From Streptomyces rubradiris (GTDB lineage Bacteria; Actinomycetota; Actinomycetes; Streptomycetales; Streptomycetaceae): DNA of 64,000 nt. The translations under genes were made by a program, and so were the position numbers. Below are positions 16,362-24,602 of the stretch, one piece after another. Within the stretch, counting starts at the first letter, position 1; each line of letters starts with the position of its first letter. Below the pieces are notes generated by a model. That model did no database searches and was not told the DNA's origin. It saw nothing but the letters and a program-made list of their open reading frames with translations. Location of the stretch: assembly GCF_016860525.1 (NCBI RefSeq), contig NZ_BNEA01000001.1, forward strand, positions 868,001 to 932,000. Direction: 5' to 3'.

Positions 16362-17540
16362 CTATCGCTGGCCTGCGGCTTGTCTGCCGGAAGCATACGG
16401 GGGCCGCCAGGTCGCGATGTCGTCGAAGCCGCGCAGGAAGAGCGCCGGCCCGGTGGCCGACAGGGCCGCCACGACCGCGTTCCGTACGGCGGTGACGGTC
16501 CGGCCGCCGGCCATGTTCAGGCGGGCGACGCGGACGGCCTGGCGGGCGATCGCGGTGGTGCGCGGGAGCCGGTCGGCGGTGTAGGCGGGCAGGTCGGTGG
16601 CGTGGTGGGCGAGGACGACGGCGTCCTCGACGGCCTGGTTGCCGCCCTGGCCGAGGGTGGGCGGCATGGCGTGGGCGGCGTCGCCGAGAAGCACGGTGCG
16701 GCCCGCGTGGTAGGCCGGCAGGGGGCGGGCGAGGTGGTGGACGTCGTGCCGGAGCACGTCCTCGGGGCGGGTGGCGGCGAGCACGGCGGGGACCGGGTGG
16801 TGCCAGTCGCCGTAGCGGCGCAGGAGTTCGGCCCGCTCGTCGTCGGGGGCGTGCGCGCCGGCCGGGACGGTGGCCGCCGCGTAGGCGTAGACGCGGCCGT
16901 CCTTGAGGGGGTGGGTGCCCCAGATGTGGCCGCGGCCCCAGGTCTCGTGCGAGGCGAACTCGGCGCCGGGCAGCGGGATCAGCATCCGCCAGGTGGTGAA
17001 GCCGGCGTAGACCGCGCCGGGGTGGCCGGGGAACAGGGCGCGGCGCACCCGTGAGTGGACGCCGTCCGCGCCGACCACCAGTTCGGCCTCCAGTTGGTCC
17101 GCGCCGACGGCCACCCGGGCGGGGCGGGTGCGGTCGCCGGGGTCGGCGAGGGTGGCGGTGGCCGCGGTGCGCAGGGCGCCGGGCGGGAGCAGGGCGGCGA
17201 GGCGGCCGACGAGGGTGGTCCGGGACAGCAGGACCAGGGGGCCGCCGAAGCGGGCGGCGGCGGCCTCGGCGTTGGAGCGGGACAGCCAGCGTCCGCCGGG
17301 GGTGCGCAGGCCCCCGTCGCCCTGCCAGGCGGCCAGGTCGCGGATCTCGTCGCCGATGCCGAGGACGTCCAGGGCGCGCAGGGCGTTGGGGGCGAGGGAG
17401 ATGGCCGCGCCGACGGGTTCGAGGGACGGGGCGCGTTCCAGGACGGTGACGGCCCAGCCCCGCTGGTGCAGGGCGGCAGCGGCCGTCAGGCCGCCGATTC
17501 CCCCGCCGATGACGACCGCGCGCGCCGGCTGTGTGGTCAT
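16362..17540 (-). CDS. FAD-dependent monooxygenase (class A flavoprotein hydroxylase)
   Basis: 392 residues from ATG 17540 (MTTQPARAVV) behind GAGGAGGGGTC. It has the three FAD fingerprints of the PHBH-type flavoprotein hydroxylases: GxGxxG in VVIGGGIGGLTAAAALHQRG at the N-terminus, the DG motif in VVGADGVHSRVRRALF, and GD in VLLGDAAHAMPPTLGQGGNQ. The family oxygenates aromatic or related compounds using NAD(P)H and O2. It is divergently transcribed from the TetR regulator and shares with it a 15-bp inverted repeat, so it is the likely repressed target. The Gfo/Idh/MocA gene follows 10 nt downstream. Confidence 0.9.
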   Translation of the reverse strand: MTTQPARAVVIGGGIGGLTAAAALHQRGWAVTVLERAPSLEPVGAAISLAPNALRALDVLGIGDEIRDLAAWQGDGGLRTPGGRWLSRSNAEAAAARFGGPLVLLSRTTLVGRLAALLPPGALRTAATATLADPGDRTRPARVAVGADQLEAELVVGADGVHSRVRRALFPGHPGAVYAGFTTWRMLIPLPGAEFASHETWGRGHIWGTHPLKDGRVYAYAAATVPAGAHAPDDERAELLRRYGDWHHPVPAVLAATRPEDVLRHDVHHLARPLPAYHAGRTVLLGDAAHAMPPTLGQGGNQAVEDAVVLAHHATDLPAYTADRLPRTTAIARQAVRVARLNMAGGRTVTAVRNAVVAALSATGPALFLRGFDDIATWRPPYASGRQAAGQR

Positions 17541-17556
17541 GACCCCTCCTCGCCAA

Positions 17557-17594
17557 CTACACCTGTAGTACACGCGAGCGTACTACGGATGTAG
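17557..17594. promoter_or_regulatory. TetR-type operator: 15-bp imperfect inverted repeat
   Basis: Left arm CTACACCTGTAGTAC (17557-17571) and right arm GTACTACGGATGTAG (17580-17594) pair at 13 of 15 positions with an 8-bp spacer. It sits between the divergent FAD monooxygenase start (17540) and TetR start (17616), overlapping both promoters. It is the probable binding site of the TetR protein, repressing both genes. Confidence 0.7.
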
Positions 17595-17615
17595 TGAGCG
17601 GGGTAGGGTCGCCGC

Positions 17616-18236
17616 ATGTCCGTGGACAGCTCCAGTACGCCCGGCACCTCGCGTGCCGTCCTCGTCGCCGACGCCGCCCTCGCCCTGCTCGCCGAGCGCG
17701 GCATGCGCGGGCTCACCCACCGGGCGGTGGACGAGGCGGCCGGGCTGCCGCCGGGCTCCACCTCGAACGTGGCCCGCACCCGGCAGGCGCTGCTGGAACT
17801 GGCGGTACGACGGCACGCCGAGCGGGAGGCCCGCGTGCTGGCCCTCGAGGAGCTGCCGGCCCCCGGCGACGGGCCGGACGCGCTGGCCGAGGGGCTGGCG
17901 CTCGCGGTCCACCGCTCCCTCAGCCGCCACCGGGATCTGCTGATCGCCCGGTACGAACTGGCCCTGGAGGCCACCCGCCGCCCGGAGCTGCGCGCCTTCT
18001 ACGACCGGACGGGCGCCGTCTTCCAGGAACAGCTGACCGCGCTGCTCACCGCCGCGGGCTCACCCGACCCGGCCCGGCATGTGCTGTCCCTGGTGGCCTG
18101 GGCGGACGGGTTGATGTTCTCCTGTGCGGCCGGTTCCTTCGGCAACCGCACTCCGGGCCTGGAGGAGATCCGCGCGGGGCTGCGGGAGCTGCTCGCGGGT
18201 CTGCTGGGGGGCGCGGACCGGGCGGGACGCTCCTGA
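17616..18236 (+). CDS. TetR/AcrR-family transcriptional regulator
   Basis: 206 residues. The N-terminal helix-turn-helix lies at about residues 12-58: ALALLAERGMRGLTHRAVDEAAGLPPGSTSN shows the TetR pattern (helix 2 GLTHRAVDEAAG, recognition helix LPPGSTSNVA). The C-terminal region is an all-helical ligand-binding and dimer domain with RYELALEATRRPELRAFYDR, typical of the TetR_C group seen in many Streptomyces repressors. It is divergent from the FAD monooxygenase, with a palindrome between them, so it most likely represses that gene and itself until an inducer, probably the monooxygenase substrate, binds. Confidence 0.88.
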   Translation: MSVDSSSTPGTSRAVLVADAALALLAERGMRGLTHRAVDEAAGLPPGSTSNVARTRQALLELAVRRHAEREARVLALEELPAPGDGPDALAEGLALAVHRSLSRHRDLLIARYELALEATRRPELRAFYDRTGAVFQEQLTALLTAAGSPDPARHVLSLVAWADGLMFSCAAGSFGNRTPGLEEIRAGLRELLAGLLGGADRAGRS

Positions 18237-18746
18237 TCAGCGCCCGACGGCGGCGGGCCGGCCCTCGTCGCCCTCGCCGTCCTCCCCCAGCCGCAGCGCC
18301 AGCCGGCTGATCGCGGACCGGACCCCCGCGCCGTAGCCGTCGTCGGCGAGGGCGCCGGCGGCGCCGCGGGCGCGGCGCAGATGACTGCGGGCGGCCTCGG
18401 CGCGGCCCAGTTTGGCGTAGTCGGCGGCCAGGTTCAGGTGCAGGGACGGCAGGAAGCCCCGCACGCCGGCCGGGTCGCCGCCCGCGCGGCCGTCGGTCAG
18501 CTCCTCGGCCGCCGACAACGCCCGCAGGTCCCAGGCCAGTTCGTCCACCGGGTCGTCGTGGGTGTCGGCCAGATAGTGGGCGAGGGTGCAGCGGTGCAGC
18601 GGGTCGCCGTCCTCGCCGATCTCCGCCCACAGGTCCAGGAAGCGGCTGCGGGCCTCCTCGCGGTCGCCGCCGTGGTGCAACATCACGACCTGCCCGATCC
18701 GCGTCAGCACGGCGTCCGGCGCCGTCTGCTCCTGTCGCTCCACCAC
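18237..18746 (-). CDS. hypothetical helical-repeat (TPR-like) protein
   Basis: 169 residues from GTG 18746 (GGAGGG, 4 nt; GTG 18743 has better 7-nt spacing and gives VERQEQTAPD). It is all-helical with TPR-like pairs: AVLTRIGQVVMLHHGGDREEARSRFLDLW, then LHRCTLAHYLADTHDDPVDELAWDL and LHLNLAADYAKLGRAEAARSHLRRARGAA. This is a conserved Streptomyces family of unknown function; TPR-like folds usually bind other proteins. The same frame continues upstream through a 21-bp repeat array as Pro/Ser-rich heptads to a GTG at 19076 without a ribosome site, and I do not count that as protein. Confidence 0.7.
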   Translation of the reverse strand: MVERQEQTAPDAVLTRIGQVVMLHHGGDREEARSRFLDLWAEIGEDGDPLHRCTLAHYLADTHDDPVDELAWDLRALSAAEELTDGRAGGDPAGVRGFLPSLHLNLAADYAKLGRAEAARSHLRRARGAAGALADDGYGAGVRSAISRLALRLGEDGEGDEGRPAAVGR

Positions 18747-18869
18747 GGTGCCCTCCGGGTCGTCGCCGGTTGTTGCCGCTCCCGACGCTAACCGGCGCGG
18801 ACCGGTTTCCCGGACAGGCGGCGCCGACGGGCCGGTGGCCGGGTGGGGGGCCGGGCACGGGTGAGGGGT

Positions 18870-18995
18870 GGCCGAACGCGGGCGCAGGGTGGCCGAGCGC
18901 GGATACGGCGGGGCCGAACGCGGGCACGGGGTCGCCGAGCGCGGATACGGCGGGGCCGAACGCGAGTGCGGGGTCGCCGAGCGCGGGCGTGGGGT
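18870..18995. repeat. 21-bp tandem repeat, six copies
   Basis: Six head-to-tail 21-bp units, consensus GGCCGARCGCGGRYRCGGBG followed by one variable base, with alternating A/G versions in odd and even copies. It lies between the TPR-like gene and ung. Because 21 is a multiple of three, every frame gives a seven-residue repeat; on the minus strand it reads as SA(P/T)PxPR heptads in frame with the downstream gene. Probably a minisatellite. Confidence 0.8.
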
Positions 18996-19139
18996 CGCCG
19001 GCCGTACGCGCGGTCGCCGGCCCCGGGTTTCCCCGTACCCCGGGGCAGTCGCGACGGCCGCGCCCGCGGAAGTCACGGGGCCGCAGCGGGGGAAGTCGCG
19101 GGGGCCGCGCCCCGGAAGCGGCCCCGCCCCGCGCTTCCG

Positions 19140-19823
19140 TCAGCCCAGGTTCGGGATGCGCCAGTCGATCGGCTCGTGTCCCTGCGCGGCGATCGCCTCG
19201 TTGATCTGCGTGAACGGGCGGGAGCCGAAGAACTTCTTGGCGGACAGCGGCGAGGGGTGCGCGCCCTTGACCACCACGTGCCGGGTCTCGTCGATCAGCG
19301 GGAGCTTCTTCTGCGCGTAGTTGCCCCACAGGACGAAGACCGCCGGGTCGGGGCGGGAGGCCACCGCGCGGATCACGGCGTCGGTGAACTTCTCCCAGCC
19401 CTTGCCCTTGTGCGAGTTGGCCTCGCCGGCCCGGACCGTGAGGACCGCGTTGAGCAGCAGCACGCCCTGTTCGGCCCACGGCATCAGATAGCCGTTGTCC
19501 GGGACGGGCAGGCCCAGTTCCTCGTGCATTTCCTTGTAGATGTTCCGCAGCGACGGCGGGGTCTTCACCCCGGGGCGGACCGAGAAGCACAGGCCGTGGC
19601 CCTGGCCCTCGCCGTGGTACGGGTCCTGGCCGAGGACGAGGACCTTCACCCGGTCGTACGGCGTCGCCTCCAGCGCGGCGAAGACCTCCTCGCGCGGCGG
19701 GTAGACGGGGCCCTTCGCCCGCTCCTCCTCGACGAACTCGGTCAGCTCCTTGAAGTAGGGCTGCTGCAGTTCATCGGCCAGAACCCCGCGCCAGGACTCG
19801 GGCAGCATGGCGATGTCGGTCAC
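19140..19823 (-). CDS. ung: uracil-DNA glycosylase (family 1)
   Basis: 227 residues, full length. Motif A is VLVLGQDPYHGEGQ (residues about 62-75, with the catalytic Asp and the Tyr that stacks on uracil) and motif B is GAHPSPLSAKKFF (His and the minor-groove Pro/Ser loop). The strand LLLNAVLTVR lies between them. It excises uracil from DNA, starting base-excision repair. High-GC genomes are prone to cytosine deamination, which explains the conservation. ATG 19823 (MTDIAMLPESW) is the family start. Monocistronic; the next upstream gene starts nearly 100 nt away. Confidence 0.97.
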   Translation of the reverse strand: MTDIAMLPESWRGVLADELQQPYFKELTEFVEEERAKGPVYPPREEVFAALEATPYDRVKVLVLGQDPYHGEGQGHGLCFSVRPGVKTPPSLRNIYKEMHEELGLPVPDNGYLMPWAEQGVLLLNAVLTVRAGEANSHKGKGWEKFTDAVIRAVASRPDPAVFVLWGNYAQKKLPLIDETRHVVVKGAHPSPLSAKKFFGSRPFTQINEAIAAQGHEPIDWRIPNLG

Positions 19824-19920
19824 GTCAACGTCCTCACGATGTCGGTCAGGTACCGCGTGCGGTCACTTCCAGGCTTCAGAACCTACAGGCGACCACTGAC
19901 AACGGGTGCCGCGAGGGGTC

Positions 19921-21504
19921 TCACCAGCTGGTCTTGCGGTGCAGCGCCCACATCATCATGATCGTCGAGGGGTCCAGGGCCTGTTCGCCGCCGGAGACGT
20001 CGACGCTGGCCGCCACGTACTGCCGCCCCTGCCACAGCGGGAGCAGCCGGGCGTCGTCCACCATGATCCGCTGGGCGGCCTCCATGTCCTCGACCGTTTC
20101 GGCGCGGTCGCTCTCGGCGCGCGCGTGGGGCAGCAGCCGGCCGGTGATCTCCTTGGCCGGGTAGGGCGTGCCGAGCGCGTTGTGCTCGCCGACGAACGGC
20201 GCGATGAAGTTGTCCGCGTCGGGGAAGTCCGGGAACCAGCCGCGTCCGAACACCGGGTACTCGTGCTTCTGCAAGCCGGCCACATAGCTCTTCCAGGGGC
20301 GGCTTTTGAGGGTGACGGCGAACAGGCCGGAGCCGTCCAGCTGCCGCTTGAGCTCCTGGAACATCAGGCCGGTCTCGGAGCCGTAGCGGTCGGTGGCGTA
20401 CCAGAGGGTGAGCGGGACGCGCCGGGTGATGCCGGCGTCGGCGAGGATCTTGCGGGCCTTGGCGACGCTCGGTTCGCCGTAGTCGTCGAAGAAGCCGGTG
20501 GCGTGGCCGGTCAGCCCCTTGGGGACCATCGAGTACAGCGGGTCGACGGTGTCCTTGTAGACCTTGTGCGCGATCGCGCCCCGGTCCACGAGCTGGGCGA
20601 CGGCCCTGCGCACGGCGAGCCGTCCGGCCCAGGGGTCCGCGGGGTTGAACACCAGGTAGCTGATGTCGGTGCCGGCGCCGTCGACCAGTTGCAGCTCCTC
20701 GTCGTCGTGTTCCTGGAGGGCCACGATGTCGTCGGCGGCCAGTCCGCGGTAGGTGACGTCCACGCGCTTGTCGCGCAGCGCCTCGACCATGCCGGCGGAG
20801 TCCTCGAAGTAGCGGATGGTCACCGCGTCGTTCTGCCGCTTGGCGAAGCCCTGGTAGTTGTCGTTGCGGACCAGGACGGCCCGCTCCCCCTCCTCGTAGG
20901 ACTGGAGCTCGTACGGCCCGGAGCCGTGCACGTCGGTGTCCTCGCGCAGGGAGTTCGCCGGGTAGTCGTCCGGGTCGACCAGGGACATGGCGGGGGTGGC
21001 CAGCACGAAGGGGAAGGTGGCGTCGGGCTTGTTGAGGTGGAAGACGATGTCGCGGTCACCGGAGGTCTCCACCCGGTCCAGGCTGCCGAGCAGCCCGGCG
21101 GGGCCGCCCTGGGCGTTGATGGCGCGGATGCGGTCGATGGAGTGCCGGACGGCCTCGGCGGTCAGCGGGTCGCCGTCGGCGAACTTCAGGCCGGCGCGCA
21201 ACTGACAGCGGTACGTGCGGCTCGTGGAGTCGGTGAAGGAGCAGGTCCGGGCGGCGTCGGGCTGGGGGGTGGTGGCGCCGTACGGGTAGGCGAGGAGCGT
21301 CTGGAAGATGTTGCGGTACAGCTCCCAGGAGCCGTCCCAGGCTCCGGCGGGGTCCAGCGTGCTCGGGGCGCTGGTGGTACCCACGACGATCGGCTCCTGG
21401 TCGCCGGGGTCGCCGTCGGACAACAGGCCGCAGCCGGCGGCCAGGGACAGGGACGCGATCGCCGCGACTCTCCGCAGGAACCGGTACCGGTAGAACACGC
21501 GCAC
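19921..21504 (-). CDS. ABC-transporter substrate-binding lipoprotein (peptide/nickel type, SBP_bac_5)
   Basis: 527 residues. The signal peptide ends with the lipobox LAAGC (residues about 21-25), so the mature protein is a lipid-anchored extracytoplasmic receptor. The body shows the class-5 solute-binding features PIVVGTTSAPSTLDPAGAWD near the start, and LKFADGDPLTAEAVRHSIDRI and WFPDFPDADNFIAPF further in. The family feeds oligopeptides, nickel or related solutes to an ABC importer. No permease or ATPase gene is next to it, so it is an orphan receptor that may serve a distant transporter or act in sensing. Confidence 0.88.
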   Translation of the reverse strand: MRVFYRYRFLRRVAAIASLSLAAGCGLLSDGDPGDQEPIVVGTTSAPSTLDPAGAWDGSWELYRNIFQTLLAYPYGATTPQPDAARTCSFTDSTSRTYRCQLRAGLKFADGDPLTAEAVRHSIDRIRAINAQGGPAGLLGSLDRVETSGDRDIVFHLNKPDATFPFVLATPAMSLVDPDDYPANSLREDTDVHGSGPYELQSYEEGERAVLVRNDNYQGFAKRQNDAVTIRYFEDSAGMVEALRDKRVDVTYRGLAADDIVALQEHDDEELQLVDGAGTDISYLVFNPADPWAGRLAVRRAVAQLVDRGAIAHKVYKDTVDPLYSMVPKGLTGHATGFFDDYGEPSVAKARKILADAGITRRVPLTLWYATDRYGSETGLMFQELKRQLDGSGLFAVTLKSRPWKSYVAGLQKHEYPVFGRGWFPDFPDADNFIAPFVGEHNALGTPYPAKEITGRLLPHARAESDRAETVEDMEAAQRIMVDDARLLPLWQGRQYVAASVDVSGGEQALDPSTIMMMWALHRKTSW

Positions 21505-21686
21505 GCTCCTCGATCCGCCACACCAAGGGTCGGCAGACCATACCGCAGCGTTCGCGCCCTGAACCTCCCCTGGAACAGGGCCAGTTGATCGATCCCGCGC
21601 TGACGACGTTGTCAGTCCGCCAGGCGGACACCGGGCGGTCTTCCGGGCGCCCTTCCGTCCGGAAACCGGGCGCCCGGAAGAGTCGG

Positions 21687-22448
21687 TCAGGAGACTCCCG
21701 CGTTGAGGAAGATGCCGCCGTCCACGACGAGCGTCTGACCGGTGATCCAGTCGGACTGCGCGGAGGTGAGGAACGCGGCGGCGCCGCCGATGTCGGAGGG
21801 CACCCCCAGCCGGCCCAGCGGGTAGGCGGCCGCGGCCTCCTCCTCCCGGCCCTCGTACAGGGCCTGCGCGAACTTGGTCTTGACCACGGCCGGGGCGATC
21901 GCGTTGACCCGTACCCGAGGGGCGAACTCGTGCGCGAGCTGCTGGGTCAGGTTGATCATCGCGGCCTTGCTCACGCCGTACGCGCCGATGAACGGCGAGG
22001 CCGACAGGCCGGCGACCGAGGCGATGTTGACGATCGCGCCGCCGTTGTCCTTCTGCCAGGCGTGCCAGGTCTTCTGGGCGAAGCCGAGGGCGGAGACCAC
22101 GTTGGTCTCGAAGACCTTGCGGGCGACGTCGAGGTCGAGGTCCGCGATCGGGCCGAACACCGGGTTGGTGCCCGCGTTGTTGACGAGGAAGTCGACCCGG
22201 CCGAAGGCGGCCATGGTGCGCTCGACGACCTCGGTCTGGTGGGCGAGGTCGTGCGCCTTGCCGGCGACGCCGATGACCCGTTCGGCGCCGAGCCGTTCGA
22301 CGGCCTCCTTCAGGGCGTCCTCGCCGCGGCCGGTGACGCAGACGCGGTCGCCGCGGGCGACGAGCGCCTCGGCGACGCCGTAGCCGATGCCGCGGCTGGC
22401 GCCGGTGACGATCGCGACCCTGCCGGAGAGCTCCGGGAGTTCAGTCAT
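21687..22448 (-). CDS. SDR-family oxidoreductase
   Basis: 253 residues, classical short-chain dehydrogenase/reductase. The cofactor glycine motif is VTGASRGIGYGV (residues about 14-25); NNAGTN, the Ser of IVNIASVAGLS and the YxxxK catalytic pair in GAYGVSKAAMINL follow in order. It ends with a normal GGIFLNAG C-terminus. It lies 22 nt after the next upstream SDR gene on the same strand and is co-transcribed with it. The pair resembles beta-oxidation or FabG-like modules; substrate unknown. Start ATG 22448. Confidence 0.9.
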   Translation of the reverse strand: MTELPELSGRVAIVTGASRGIGYGVAEALVARGDRVCVTGRGEDALKEAVERLGAERVIGVAGKAHDLAHQTEVVERTMAAFGRVDFLVNNAGTNPVFGPIADLDLDVARKVFETNVVSALGFAQKTWHAWQKDNGGAIVNIASVAGLSASPFIGAYGVSKAAMINLTQQLAHEFAPRVRVNAIAPAVVKTKFAQALYEGREEEAAAAYPLGRLGVPSDIGGAAAFLTSAQSDWITGQTLVVDGGIFLNAGVS

Positions 22449-22470
22449 GTCCGTGCTACCCCTGGATTCC

Positions 22471-23232
22471 CTAGTCGAGCGGTCCGCCGGCGACGTACAG
22501 CACCTGGCCGGAGACGAAGCCGGCCGCCTCGCCGGTGAAGAAGGCGATGGCGTTGGCGATGTCCTCGGGCTCGCCGACGCGCTGCACCGGGATCTGGGTG
22601 GCGGCGGCCTTCTTGAAGTCCTCGAAGTCCATCTTGACGCGCTCGGCGGTGGCCTTGGTCATCTCGGTGGCGATGAAGCCCGGGGCGACGGCGTTGGCGG
22701 TGATGCCGAACTTGCCCAGCTCGATGGCGAGGGTCTTGGTGAAGCCCTGGAGACCGGCCTTGGCGGCCGAGTAGTTGACCTGGCCGCGGTTGCCGAGCGC
22801 CGAGGAGGAGGAGAGGTTGACGATCCGGCCCCAGCCGGCCTCGACCATGTGCTGCTGCACGGCCTTGGTCATCAGGAACGAGCCGCGCAGGTGCACGTTC
22901 ATGACCGTGTCCCAGTCGGACACGCTCATCTTGAACAGCAGGTTGTCGCGCAGCACGCCCGCGTTGTTGACCAGGATGGTGGGAGCGCCCAGCTCCTCGG
23001 TGACTCGGGCGACGGCCGCCTGGACCTGCGCCTCGTCGGAGACGTCGGCGCCGACCGCGACGGCCTTGCCGCCGGCCGCGGTGATCTTCTCGACGGTGTC
23101 CTTGCAGGCGGCCTCGTCGAGGTCGATCACGGCGACCGCGCGGCCCTCGGCGGCCAGCCGTACGGCGGTGGCGGCGCCGATGCCGCGCGCCGCGCCGGTG
23201 ACTACCGCGACCCGCTGTTCGTTGGTGGACAT
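22471..23232 (-). CDS. 3-oxoacyl-ACP reductase-like SDR (FabG family)
   Basis: 253 residues. NAD(P)-binding GxxxGxG in VVTGAARGIGAATAVRLA, NNAGVLRDNLLFKM, the catalytic Ser in VNLSSSSALGNRG and YxxxK in VNYSAAKAGLQGFT all match FabG, as does the C-terminal AFFTGEAAGFVSGQVLYVAGG. The GxxRDN motif is common in the actinobacterial FabG4-type enzymes that act on acyl-CoA. ATG 23232 is preceded by AGGGCGAGGAGAAACAGC. A palindromic site 60 bp upstream and the SDR gene 22 nt downstream suggest a regulated two-gene fatty-acid or hydroxyacyl operon. Confidence 0.88.
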   Translation of the reverse strand: MSTNEQRVAVVTGAARGIGAATAVRLAAEGRAVAVIDLDEAACKDTVEKITAAGGKAVAVGADVSDEAQVQAAVARVTEELGAPTILVNNAGVLRDNLLFKMSVSDWDTVMNVHLRGSFLMTKAVQQHMVEAGWGRIVNLSSSSALGNRGQVNYSAAKAGLQGFTKTLAIELGKFGITANAVAPGFIATEMTKATAERVKMDFEDFKKAAATQIPVQRVGEPEDIANAIAFFTGEAAGFVSGQVLYVAGGPLD

Positions 23233-23293
23233 GCTGTTTCTCCTCGCCCTTGAGAGAACCTGTCGGACCCTCGGAGAGGGCCCTCCGGTGCGG

Positions 23294-23307
23294 TGAGCGA
23301 CCGCTTA
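23294..23307. promoter_or_regulatory. candidate operator TGAGCGACCGCTTA upstream of SDR operon
   Basis: AGCG and CGCT arms around an AC centre, extended by partly matching flanks. Sites of this form (TAAGCGGTCGCTCA on the other strand) are common before actinobacterial fatty-acid-degradation genes controlled by TetR proteins. Position, about 60 bp before the SDR start, is suitable for repression. Binding is inference. Confidence 0.4.
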
Positions 23308-23379
23308 GTACCTTCTCCACCCGTGACGCTAGAAGCCCTGGCACGCGGTGTCAACGGCAACCTCGGCCGGTGTGATCGA

Positions 23380-23829
23380 TTACCTCACCAGGAGGTTCAG
23401 CAGGCGCTCCGTCTCGGCGGCCGGGTCGGCGGTCAGTCCGGTGTGCACGGGGCCGGGCTGGACGACGGCGGAGCGGGGCGCGACCAGCCAGCGGTAGCGG
23501 CGGCCCGCGTCGTCGCCGGCCGCCTGTCCGGCCTGTTCACCGCCCGCGCAGGTGCGCTCGATCGCGGCGAGCGCGGCGCGCACCCCGGCCACGTCGGCGG
23601 CCGGGTCCAGGGCGAGCAGCCGGGCCTCGTCCAGGTGGGTGCGGGCGCCGAGGTAGCCCCGCGCGCGGCAGTAGACGACCACGCCCGCGTTGACGCACTC
23701 CCCGCGCTCCACCCGGGGCACGACCCGCAGCAGCGCGTACTCGAACACGTCCCGGTCGCCGCCCTGGCCCGCCCGGGTGATGTGCCGTTCGGTGACATGG
23801 CCGGCCATGTGGATGTGCCGCTCGCTCAC
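23380..23829 (-). CDS. DUF3037 domain-containing protein
   Basis: 149 residues from GTG 23829, which overlaps the HipA-like gene stop (GTGA). The DUF3037 core is clear: VFEYALLRVVPRVERGECVNAGVVVYCRARGYL (residues about 28-60), then LAAIERTCAG and YRWLVAPRSAVVQPGPVHTGL. The family is nearly always encoded with a HipA-like kinase, as here, which makes a physical or functional pair likely. No enzymatic motif is evident. The N-terminal 25 residues are His-rich and less conserved; a later start is possible. Confidence 0.85.
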   Translation of the reverse strand: MSERHIHMAGHVTERHITRAGQGGDRDVFEYALLRVVPRVERGECVNAGVVVYCRARGYLGARTHLDEARLLALDPAADVAGVRAALAAIERTCAGGEQAGQAAGDDAGRRYRWLVAPRSAVVQPGPVHTGLTADPAAETERLLNLLVR

Positions 23830-24602
23830 TTGCCCTCCTCGGTTCCGGTGCCGAGGCCGGTGATCCGCTCGGCGATGACGGCCGCGCGCGCGAGCAGCGG
23901 TCGCGCGTAGGCCCGGCGCAGTTCGTCCGGGGTGTCGAAGCCCGGCTCACCGTCGAGCCAGACGTCCGGGATCTCGGCGGTGACCTCGGCGAGCAGATCC
24001 TCGGTGACCTGGGGGGCGAGGTCGGCCGCGGCGGCGCGCACGTCCGGGGCGAAGCGGGCGAGGGCGTGGTCCGAGGCGTCGTAGGGGCGGGCCGCCGAAG
24101 CCTCGGCGCCGGGCCAGTTGTGGTGCCAGATCATCGTGGCGCCGTGATCGATGAGCCACAACTCCCCACGGCTCACCAGGAGGTTGGGGTTGCGCCAGGA
24201 CCGGTCGACGTTGTTGATCAGCGCGTCGAACCACACGATCCGGCCGGCCTCCTCCGGGTTCACCGGGAAGGCGAGCGGGTCGTAGCCGAGGGCGCCGGAC
24301 AGGAAGTCCATGCCGAGGTTGGTGCCGCCGCTGCCGCGCAGCAGGTCCTGCACCTGCTGTTCGGGCTCGCCGAGCCCGAGGACGGGGTCCAGTTCGAGGG
24401 TGACCAGCCCGGGTACGCGGAACCCGAGCCGCCGGGCGAGTTCACCGCACACCACCTCGGCGACCAGGGTCTTGCGGCCCTGTCCCGCGCCGGTGAACTT
24501 CATGACGTAGGTGCGGAGATCGTCGCCCTCCACCAGCCCCGGCAGCGATCCGCCCTCACGCAGAGGTGTGATGTAGCGGGTCGCGATGACTTCTCTCAGC
24601 AA
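23826..24602 (-). CDS. HipA-like kinase (HipA_2 family)
   Basis: 258 residues from TTG 24602, positioned nine bases after GGGAG; residues begin LLREVIATRYITPLREGGS. The P-loop-like region FTGAGQGRKTLVAEVV, the metal/catalytic motif ALINNVDRSWRNPNLLVSRG (the NxxxRxxxNP equivalent) and WLIDHGATM (DxG-type) are features of HipA-family Ser/Thr kinases. The short form lacks the N-terminal Couple_hipA domain. It is translationally coupled to the DUF3037 gene downstream. The protein may phosphorylate a translation factor, as HipA does, but the role of this short family in actinobacteria is not established. Confidence 0.8.
   Translation of the reverse strand: MLREVIATRYITPLREGGSLPGLVEGDDLRTYVMKFTGAGQGRKTLVAEVVCGELARRLGFRVPGLVTLELDPVLGLGEPEQQVQDLLRGSGGTNLGMDFLSGALGYDPLAFPVNPEEAGRIVWFDALINNVDRSWRNPNLLVSRGELWLIDHGATMIWHHNWPGAEASAARPYDASDHALARFAPDVRAAAADLAPQVTEDLLAEVTAEIPDVWLDGEPGFDTPDELRRAYARPLLARAAVIAERITGLGTGTEEGK

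Noticed and set aside
18868..19320. Plus-strand heptad-repeat protein (MAERGRRVAERGYGG...)
   Set aside because: No ribosome site; repeats of 21 bp are open in all frames and the frame runs antisense into ung.
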